Positions 33,384-39,266 of a stretch of DNA of 39,266 nucleotides are shown piece after piece. Origin of the DNA: VGNY01 sp964549635 (GTDB lineage Bacteria; Chloroflexota; Dehalococcoidia; GIF9; UBA5629); assembly GCA_964549635.1 (NCBI GenBank), contig CAZJVJ010000011.1, positions 1 to 39,266 of the forward strand, read 5' to 3'. Positions within the stretch are counted from its first letter, which is position 1; every line of letters starts with the position of its first letter. Below the pieces are notes generated by a model. The model made no database searches. It was given only the letters and a program-made list of their open reading frames with translations, and had not been told where the DNA came from. Position numbers and translations under genes: made by a program.

Positions 33384-34889
33384 TTAACCTCCTGCCATCT
33401 TTACTCCTAATATTTCCAGTTCCGTATCGGTCAGCCCTACGCCTCTTAGAGCCAGCCTGTTGCCCCGCAAGCTTTCTATAGCATTTATGCCCATGCCGCC
33501 GAGTATATCTTTCAATTCAATGCTCCAAGCTCGAAGGAGGTTTGCCAGACGTTTAGCTCCTATGTCAGGATTGACTCGCTTAGTCAGAGCAAGGTCGCTG
33601 GTGCAAATACCCCAGGCGCACTTGCCAGTATGACACTGCTGGCAACAGGTGCATCCTAGAGCCATGAGAGCTGCAGTGCCGATATAGACAGCGTCAGCGC
33701 CAAGGGCGATTGCTTTGGCTACATCACCACTGTTTCTGATTCCACCAGCAATTACCAGCGATGCCTGATTGCGTATACCCTCCTGCCTCAGGCGTGTATC
33801 CACTGATGCCAAAGCCATCTCAATGGGGATGCCAACGTTATCGCGTATGATTTTGGGGGCTGCACCTGTAGAACCTCGCAGTCCATCGAGAACTATCATG
33901 TCCGCCCCCGCTCTAACCATGCCGCTGGCAATTGCTGCTGAGTTATGAACAGCTGCTATTTTCACCGATATTGGCTTGGTATAATTTGTGGCTTCTTTAA
34001 GGGCATAAACTAGCTGAGCTAGATCCTCGATGGAGTAGATGTCATGCTGTGGTGCCGGGGATAAGGCGTCTGTCCCTTTAGGAATCATCCGAGTCATAGC
34101 TACCTCAGAACTTACCTTTTCCCCGGGGAGATGTCCGCCAATGCCGGGTTTAGCACCTTGACCTATCTTAATCTCGACTATGGCCGCTGCATCAAGATAT
34201 TCGGGATGTACGCCAAATCTCCCTGAAGCTACCTGGACTATGGTGTTCTTGCCATACTTGTACAGCTTCGGATGTAGTCCGCCTTCACCAGTATTCCACA
34301 GGGTGCCAGCCTCAGTGGCTGCTCGAGCCAAAGATTCCTGAACATTTAAACTCACTGCACCGTAGGACATGGCAGAAAACATAACCGGAACATCCAGCCT
34401 GACTTGAGGATCCAATCTCGTCTTTAGGCGTAGAGAGCCACTATCAACCTCGACTTTATCTGGCTTACGACCGATATATGTGACGAGTTCCATCGGCTCA
34501 CGCAATGGGTCAATTGAAGGGTTTGTTACCTGGCTAGCATTTAGAACCAGATGGTCCCAATATATCCGGTAGCCCTTGTCATTTCCCATGCCAGTGAGAA
34601 GCACGCCACCTGTCTCTGCCTGCTTGATAATATCTTCGATTATTTCAGGACGCCAGTTGTAATTTTCCCTGTAGTCGAGGGGATTTCTTCTGATGCTCAC
34701 AGCATTAGTAGGGCAAAGGACCACACATCTATGACAACCGACACAGTTTTTTTCGTGGCTTCTGACCTCGTCATCAACAGCATCATAGCGGTGCACATCG
34801 AAACTGCATTGATTGACACACACTTGGCACTGTATGCAGCGGTTTGAATCCCTTACTATTATGAATTTTGGTGGCAAATAACTTTTCAT
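33384..34889 (-). CDS. gltB: Archaeal-type glutamate synthase, ferredoxin-FMN synthase subunit
   Basis: Catalytic core that transfers ammonia to 2-oxoglutarate. It begins with two 4Fe-4S ferredoxin motifs (CIQCQVCVNQC and CVGCHRCVVLC), absent from classical bacterial GltB. The FMN-binding TIM barrel follows, with motifs PVMFSAMSYGAVS, EGGLHPKL, IKIGQGAKPGIGGHLPG, SPAPQHDIYSIEDLAQL and LDGLRGSTGAAP. The 3Fe-4S cysteines are in GCTCCQQCHTGKCAWGI. I use ATG 34889 (501 aa) because GGAG lies 6 nt upstream. A TTG at 34901 is the alternative. It is flanked by hisF and the GXGXG subunit with almost no gaps. Confidence 0.95.
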   Translation of the reverse strand: MKSYLPPKFIIVRDSNRCIQCQVCVNQCSFDVHRYDAVDDEVRSHEKNCVGCHRCVVLCPTNAVSIRRNPLDYRENYNWRPEIIEDIIKQAETGGVLLTGMGNDKGYRIYWDHLVLNASQVTNPSIDPLREPMELVTYIGRKPDKVEVDSGSLRLKTRLDPQVRLDVPVMFSAMSYGAVSLNVQESLARAATEAGTLWNTGEGGLHPKLYKYGKNTIVQVASGRFGVHPEYLDAAAIVEIKIGQGAKPGIGGHLPGEKVSSEVAMTRMIPKGTDALSPAPQHDIYSIEDLAQLVYALKEATNYTKPISVKIAAVHNSAAIASGMVRAGADMIVLDGLRGSTGAAPKIIRDNVGIPIEMALASVDTRLRQEGIRNQASLVIAGGIRNSGDVAKAIALGADAVYIGTAALMALGCTCCQQCHTGKCAWGICTSDLALTKRVNPDIGAKRLANLLRAWSIELKDILGGMGINAIESLRGNRLALRGVGLTDTELEILGVKMAGG

Positions 34890-34902
34890 CTTAGGCTCCA
34901 AT

Positions 34903-35676
34903 CTATTTTTCTGCCCTTACTGGAATTCCTCTTTCTGCCAGATAGGCTTTTGCTTGACGTATCGAATAGGTTCTATAGTGAAAGATGCTGGCTGCGAGAA
35001 CAGCATCGGCTTTACCAATTGTAAGCGCCTCATACAAATGCTCCAGATTACCGGCACCACCACTCGCAATTAGGGGCACTGTTACAGTCTCACTGATGGC
35101 GCTGATTAGCTCCAAGTCGTAGCCTGTCCTGTGACCATCAGCATCCCAACTTGTCAGCAGTATCTCTCCGGCTCCGAGTTCAATAACCTTCTGTGCCCAC
35201 TTGACAACATCTATATGTGTTGGCAATCGACCGCCGTGAGTACAGACTTGCCACTGAGGTTTGCTGCTGTTCCTGTTCCGTCTGGCATCGATGGCTACTA
35301 CGATACACTGAGAGCCAAACCTGCGGGCTGCTTCAGTAATAAGTTCGGGGTTATAAACAACGGCAGTGTTCACGCTTATTTTGTCGGCACCTGCCTCAAG
35401 CATACGCCGCATATCTTCAACATTACGCAGCCCCCCACCTACTGTCAGGGGAATAAAAACTTTTTTCGAGACTCGTTCAACCAAGTCAACCATGATGTCG
35501 CGCCCTTCGGGGGTCGCTCCAATATCCAAAAATACCAGCTCATCAGCACCTTCCTCATAGTAAAATGCGGCAAGTTCCACCGGGTCACCGGCGTCACGGA
35601 GGTCGGTGAAACTCGTGCCCTTGACTACACGCCCTTCGGTTACATCGAGACAAGGTATGATTCTCTTTGTCAGCAT
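34903..35676 (-). CDS. hisF: Imidazole glycerol phosphate synthase cyclase subunit HisF
   Basis: Uses ammonia from HisH to convert PRFAR to imidazole glycerol phosphate and AICAR in histidine synthesis. The 257-aa (beta/alpha)8 barrel has both catalytic aspartates, in IIPCLDV (D11) and VVAIDARR (about D130). Phosphate-binding loops are TVGGGLRN and IASGGAGN, and the family LLTSWDADGHRTGYDLEL is intact. It is not next to hisH. The glutaminase subunit of glutamate synthase and an oxidoreductase lie between them, with synthase subunits on both sides. All known catalytic residues are present, so a normal role in histidine synthesis is most likely. Confidence 0.95.
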   Translation of the reverse strand: MLTKRIIPCLDVTEGRVVKGTSFTDLRDAGDPVELAAFYYEEGADELVFLDIGATPEGRDIMVDLVERVSKKVFIPLTVGGGLRNVEDMRRMLEAGADKISVNTAVVYNPELITEAARRFGSQCIVVAIDARRNRNSSKPQWQVCTHGGRLPTHIDVVKWAQKVIELGAGEILLTSWDADGHRTGYDLELISAISETVTVPLIASGGAGNLEHLYEALTIGKADAVLAASIFHYRTYSIRQAKAYLAERGIPVRAEK

Positions 35677-35699
35677 TAACTCAAACCCTTCTTTGCGAA

Positions 35700-36848
35700 C
35701 TAATTTACGTTGGCTATTCTCTCCGGCACCATAACTTTTCTTGGTCGAAATGGTTTTCCTAAACTGCCTATTATGGGCTCACCACCCATTGGAATCCATA
35801 CCTCATTCAAGTCAGGACAAATCAGTCGAATAGCTGACTCTTCTGAAGAGAGATAAAGCTTCTGATCTTTTATGCCAGCAGTCAAAGGTCGTAGCCTAAT
35901 TCTGTCGGTGAGCCCGATCATTTCACCTTGATGAGCTATAATTATGCTGAAAGGGCCATTCATCAGGAGACTACCATAAACCTGACGTAATGTACGGAGA
36001 AGTTCCTGTTCCTCCAGAGAGCGACGCTCTATGTCATTCCAGAAAGGAGGTGCAAATATCTTGGCCATTACCTCTATAGGCATGCCATGCTTTCGTATCA
36101 ACAGGTCGACAGCATAAGCAATTACTTCGGTATCGGTCTGTAAAGTACAATGATAACCAAATTGCTCTAGATATCGCCGGTTTATACCATACGATGAGAT
36201 CTCACCATTATGCACGACCGTCCAATCCAGTATGTTAAAAGGATGGGCACCGCCCCACCAACCGGGCGTGTTGGTGGGGAACCTGCCATGTGCAGTCCAT
36301 AAGTAGCCCTCATAGTACTCCAGATAGAAATATTCAGCTATCTCTTCAGGATAACCCACCCCCTTAAATACACCCATATTCTTACCGCTGGAAAAAACAA
36401 AGGCGTCTTTGATCCCGGTATTGATATCCATGACCCTATCCACCACGTAGTCATCGTCCAGCTGCCCTTTAGACTCGCGCCGGTTAACCTCCAGGAAGTA
36501 ACGCCATACTAGAGGTGGATTCACTATTGCGGCGGTCGGCTTAGTTGGCACTATCTCGTCACGAACTACCTGGAACTTTTGCTTGAGAAAATCATCTGTT
36601 TCTGTCTTTCCCTCTCGGCTCAAATACATGATGTGAAATGCATATAAGTCAGCATATTCTGGATACAAACCATACACAGCGAATCCCCCACCAAGCCCAT
36701 TACCTCGGACATGCATGTTAGCAATGGCTTTTATTATGTCCTTTCCAGAGAAACACCTGCCTGTAGTGTCCATCATTCCAAATATTGAGCAGGCATCGAT
36801 TGTTTTGTCATCACAGTAGGGGTTGCTAATCCTTGCAATATCTTTCAT
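35700..36848 (-). CDS. Archaeal-type glutamate synthase, class II glutaminase subunit
   Basis: Releases ammonia from glutamine for the FMN subunit. The 382-aa protein is a stand-alone class II amidotransferase. The nucleophile is Cys20 in DACSIFGMMDTTGR, so the first 19 residues must be removed to expose an N-terminal Cys, as with other propeptide-bearing family members. Substrate-binding motifs AHGRFPTNTPGWWGGAHPF, VHNGEISSYG and LQTDTEVIAY are present. The residue after Cys is Ser instead of the usual Gly. ATG 36848 has GGAG 7 nt upstream, and a GTG lies 3 nt further up. It sits between the oxidoreductase and hisF. Confidence 0.93.
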   Translation of the reverse strand: MKDIARISNPYCDDKTIDACSIFGMMDTTGRCFSGKDIIKAIANMHVRGNGLGGGFAVYGLYPEYADLYAFHIMYLSREGKTETDDFLKQKFQVVRDEIVPTKPTAAIVNPPLVWRYFLEVNRRESKGQLDDDYVVDRVMDINTGIKDAFVFSSGKNMGVFKGVGYPEEIAEYFYLEYYEGYLWTAHGRFPTNTPGWWGGAHPFNILDWTVVHNGEISSYGINRRYLEQFGYHCTLQTDTEVIAYAVDLLIRKHGMPIEVMAKIFAPPFWNDIERRSLEEQELLRTLRQVYGSLLMNGPFSIIIAHQGEMIGLTDRIRLRPLTAGIKDQKLYLSSEESAIRLICPDLNEVWIPMGGEPIIGSLGKPFRPRKVMVPERIANVN

Positions 36849-36864
36849 CACACTACTCCAGGAT

Positions 36865-38175
36865 TCATTGGTTATTTACCAGCATGGGAGCATTTCCTAG
36901 GCACTCCTGCCACAGCTCTCGAGGTAGATATGCCAGACCAAAATCATCAGCTAAAAGCGCCTGCTTAAAATTAGTTACGTTAACCCTGTTTCTCATCAAA
37001 CTGAAAACGATGCCAGATTTCTCGATATCGCCAACAAAAACCATCCCCTTTACAAGGTCATCACTCAGAACGATTTTTTTATAAACACCGTCATTTCGTT
37101 GACTAACTACCTCCCAGTTCTTACCATCTGGGGAAATCACTGTTCCGGCTGTAGTAATATGAAGCCCGAAGTAGTTCAGTGAATTCATAGCAGTACCACC
37201 AGAGTATTCAACCCTAACACCTGCCATGTTATAGCCGGCGACTCTTCCCCCAATATACGCATTCGGCCATATAGCAGTCACTCTGCTTGTGTCATAAATA
37301 AAATCATAAGCTTCGGCTACGTCTCCGCACGCGTAAATATTGGGATAACTTGTAGACATGAATCGGTCTACTAATATACCGCGATTCACTTTTATTTCAG
37401 TACTAATCGCAAGTTCGATACGTGGCAAGACGCCAATCGCCACTACCACCAGGTTGCAAGGAATTTTCTCGCCATTATCTAAGATAACCCCCGCGACTTG
37501 TGTTTCACCGATTACTTCCACAACAGTCTGGTTGGTGACAACCATTACACCAACTCTTCTAAGAGTCTCTTCAGCAATGGCAGATGCTGTCTCGTCAAGT
37601 ATGGTATTCAGTATCCTGTCCTTCATTTCAACCACGGTAACGCCTATTCCCCGTTTCACCAGGGCTTCAGTCACGCTGATGCCGATAAGACCGCCGCCAA
37701 TTACAACAGCTCGGAAGCTATCCTTTATAAACTTTCTTATAAACTCATCGACTGCTATGGCATCCTTAATGGTCAGGAATGTGAAGACACCATCCTTGTC
37801 ACTACCCTTCATCTTAGGCACTATAGGCATACCGCCTGTGGCAAGCAGCAGTTTTCGCCACCTAATTTGCTCGCCATTGTCTAACTGGGCAGTATGATTG
37901 TTTAGGTTTAAGCGCTGCACGTGCATGCCACTAAGAAACCTAATGCCATTCCTACTGTAGAAATCAGCAGGCCGGAACAGCATGCGATCTTCAGTAAGTT
38001 CACCAGCCAGATATTTTGATATTAGAGGACGAGAGTACGCTGAACAAGGCTCGTCGGAAACTACTACCACAGAGTTTGTCTTGTCGACATCGCGAATAGC
38101 CTCAACAGCTCCTATGCCGCCGGCCGAGTTTCCGATTATTAAATATTCAGTTTTAGTTGCCTTCCGATTCCTCAT
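36865..38175 (-). CDS. FAD-dependent NAD(P) oxidoreductase, likely electron donor to glutamate synthase
   Basis: A 436-aa pyridine-nucleotide-disulphide-type flavoprotein without a redox-active CxxC, resembling the NirB N-terminus and rubredoxin/ferredoxin reductases. The FAD-binding N-terminus is YLIIGNSAGGIGAVEAI, where the classical G-x-G-x-x-G is slightly altered. The NAD(P)-binding fold is AVVIGGGLIGISVTEALV, and the second FAD motif is NIYACGDVAEA. The cluster lacks a classical GltD, and this gene sits between an Fe-S protein/hisH and the glutaminase subunit. I infer that it passes electrons from NAD(P)H, perhaps via the adjacent Fe-S protein, to the synthase. It overlaps hisH by 23 nt, with AAGGA just upstream of its ATG. 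Confidence 0.87.
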   Translation of the reverse strand: MRNRKATKTEYLIIGNSAGGIGAVEAIRDVDKTNSVVVVSDEPCSAYSRPLISKYLAGELTEDRMLFRPADFYSRNGIRFLSGMHVQRLNLNNHTAQLDNGEQIRWRKLLLATGGMPIVPKMKGSDKDGVFTFLTIKDAIAVDEFIRKFIKDSFRAVVIGGGLIGISVTEALVKRGIGVTVVEMKDRILNTILDETASAIAEETLRRVGVMVVTNQTVVEVIGETQVAGVILDNGEKIPCNLVVVAIGVLPRIELAISTEIKVNRGILVDRFMSTSYPNIYACGDVAEAYDFIYDTSRVTAIWPNAYIGGRVAGYNMAGVRVEYSGGTAMNSLNYFGLHITTAGTVISPDGKNWEVVSQRNDGVYKKIVLSDDLVKGMVFVGDIEKSGIVFSLMRNRVNVTNFKQALLADDFGLAYLPRELWQECLGNAPMLVNNQ

Positions 38176-38794
38176 ATTGTCCTTCCTTGCTGAGTGCCAT
38201 TTTTAGAAAGTTAGAATACATCCTTAAACCCCAGATGCCGCTCTTCTCCGGGTGGAACTGGGTTGCTATCAAATTATTCCTGATGACCATGCAGCACATG
38301 GTTATGCCATAATCTGTGGTGCCAGCGACAACTGATACATCCTCCGGCTCGGCATAATAGCTATGAACAAAATAGAAGTTGGCTTCATCTGGTATGTCGC
38401 GGAAAACTGGATGTTTCACCTGTTGTTTAACCTGGTTCCAGCCCATGTGAGGGACTTTGATACCCTGAGGTAATCTCTTAACAGTCCCAGGAATTACATT
38501 CAAGCATTTATGAAAACCACCTTCTTCAGTGCTGGAAAACAGAAGTTGTAAACCAACGCAAACGGCGAGTAATGGTCGACCCTCATGTATTACTTGCCAA
38601 ATCGCATTTGCCATACCCATAGCCTCCAGCTTTTCCATTGCGTCACCGGCAGCACCAACTCCCGGCAGAATAACTGCCGAGGAAGTGAGCACGTCGCTTG
38701 GTCTATCACTAATATTCGGCTGATAGCCCAGCTTTATAACTGCGTTAGCAACGCTACCTAAATTTCCCGCACCGTAATCAATTATGGCGATCAT
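38153..38794 (-). CDS. hisH: Imidazole glycerol phosphate synthase glutaminase subunit HisH
   Basis: Class I glutamine amidotransferase that feeds ammonia to HisF. The 213-aa protein has the N-terminal IAIIDYGAGNLGSVANA, oxyanion-strand ILPGVGAAGDAM, nucleophile Cys in LLAVCVGLQLLF, and His/Glu of the triad in ATQFHPEKSG. The interface motif VPHMGWNQV, typical of HisH, separates it from other class I amidotransferases. It follows the Fe-S gene by 29 nt and overlaps the downstream oxidoreductase. hisF is about 2.5 kb further downstream in the same run. Confidence 0.94.
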   Translation of the reverse strand: MIAIIDYGAGNLGSVANAVIKLGYQPNISDRPSDVLTSSAVILPGVGAAGDAMEKLEAMGMANAIWQVIHEGRPLLAVCVGLQLLFSSTEEGGFHKCLNVIPGTVKRLPQGIKVPHMGWNQVKQQVKHPVFRDIPDEANFYFVHSYYAEPEDVSVVAGTTDYGITMCCMVIRNNLIATQFHPEKSGIWGLRMYSNFLKMALSKEGQYEESEGN

Positions 38795-38823
38795 TTGACC
38801 TGTTATTCCTCGAATCTCGAATA

Positions 38824-39266
38824 CTAATTTCGAATGAGTTGTCCAACTTTGCCATCTTCCACAAATACAAGCGCCTCATTTGGACAATTAGCCACACAAG
38901 CTGGCACATCACTTCCTGGACACAAATCACACTTTGCCACGACATTTCTGTCACTGTCTCGGACAATTGCCCCATGAGGACAAGCTACTATGCATGTCCA
39001 ACAACCTATACACTTTTCAGCGTCAACAACTACGGCTCCAGCAGCTTCATCCCTATACATAGCACCAGTAAGGCAAGAATAGACACACCAAGGCTCGTCA
39101 CAATGTCGGCACTGGACGGAAAAAGACACTTCCCCCCTTCTCTCCACACGGATACGCGACAAAGGGCGCGGAGACTCTCTCTTGAACGCTTTTAAAATAT
39201 CTCGTGTCTTGGAATGCTCAATCAGGCAATAGACCCGACAAAGCCCGCAGCCCATGCAAGCCTCTT
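38824..39266 (-). CDS. 4Fe-4S ferredoxin-domain protein, 5' end outside window
   Basis: A polyferredoxin of the dehydrogenase/oxidoreductase electron-transfer subunit type. The frame is open to the window edge, and the bases before the internal ATG at 39255 read E-A-C, completing a CMGCGLCRVYC cluster motif. The true start is therefore beyond 39266. Further cysteine motifs are CRHCDEPWCVYSC, CIGCWTCIVAC and CDLCPGSDVPACVANC, so about four 4Fe-4S clusters are expected. There is no signal peptide in the visible part. Being upstream of hisH, the flavoprotein and the synthase genes, it probably shuttles electrons to the flavoprotein or the synthase, by inference from context. Confidence 0.85.
   Translation of the reverse strand, partial: EACMGCGLCRVYCLIEHSKTRDILKAFKRESPRPLSRIRVERRGEVSFSVQCRHCDEPWCVYSCLTGAMYRDEAAGAVVVDAEKCIGCWTCIVACPHGAIVRDSDRNVVAKCDLCPGSDVPACVANCPNEALVFVEDGKVGQLIRN

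Noticed and set aside
35131..35679. A 182-codon plus-strand frame
   Set aside because: Antisense of hisF, whose catalytic residues are all present. No start signal.
1..39266. CRISPR arrays, toxin-antitoxin pairs, restriction or phage-defence genes
   Set aside because: I saw no repeat-spacer pattern and no gene of these families. The only exact periodic repeat is the 11-bp array before amtB.

Overview
The window looks like chromosomal DNA from a Chloroflexota bacterium of the Dehalococcoidia type. I infer this from gene content, not from a marker gene. The housekeeping run ychF-ppsA-dgt-dnaG-rpoD next to ffh, archaeal-type split glutamate synthase, NrpR, and an amtB-glnB-glnA operon in moderate-GC DNA all fit that group. 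No rRNA is present. One tRNA, tRNA-Ala(GGC), is present.

Region 1 (1-11,010) is core informational and metabolic DNA. ffh faces right and converges on a left-facing run: ychF, ppsA, dgt, dnaG, rpoD and a membrane-anchored protein of unknown function. A CoA-type Nudix hydrolase diverges from ychF and appears to be leaderless. Ffh and YchF each deviate in nucleotide-binding motifs that are normally almost invariant.

Region 2 (11,011-16,841) faces right. It holds a small four-cysteine protein, clpC, two VTT-domain (DedA-like) membrane paralogs flanking a predicted serine alpha/beta hydrolase, and a TM2-domain protein. The hydrolase and membrane genes look like an uncharacterised envelope module.

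Region 3 (16,842-21,339) is a graveyard of mobile and regulatory genes. It contains a frameshifted IS481-like transposase, tRNA-Ala(GGC) with a promoter partly inside that remnant, the C-terminal half of a large serine recombinase abutting the tRNA 3' end, a truncated IS1182-like transposase with two in-frame stops, and a decayed second copy of nrpR.

Region 4 (21,463-39,266) faces left throughout and is devoted to glutamine and ammonia metabolism. In transcription order it carries a ferredoxin-like Fe-S protein (cut by the window edge), hisH, an FAD/NAD(P) oxidoreductase, the class II glutaminase subunit of glutamate synthase, hisF, the Fe-S/FMN synthase subunit, the GXGXG subunit, nrpR, an OmpR-type regulator with a degenerate receiver, amtB, glnB, glnA, nadE, carA and carB. 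Ammonium uptake (AmtB), sensing (PII), fixation (GlnA) and four glutamine-consuming enzymes (GltS, HisH/HisF, NadE, CarAB) are therefore contiguous.

The most interesting signal is upstream of amtB. Four half-sites repeat with an exact 11-bp period and resemble the GlnR box of actinomycetes (GTnAC-n6-GTnAC). The gene immediately upstream encodes an orphan OmpR-family protein whose receiver lacks the phosphoacceptor aspartate, as expected of a GlnR-like regulator. Beside it is an intact nrpR, an archaeal-type nitrogen repressor, so two unrelated nitrogen regulators appear to sit in one cluster.
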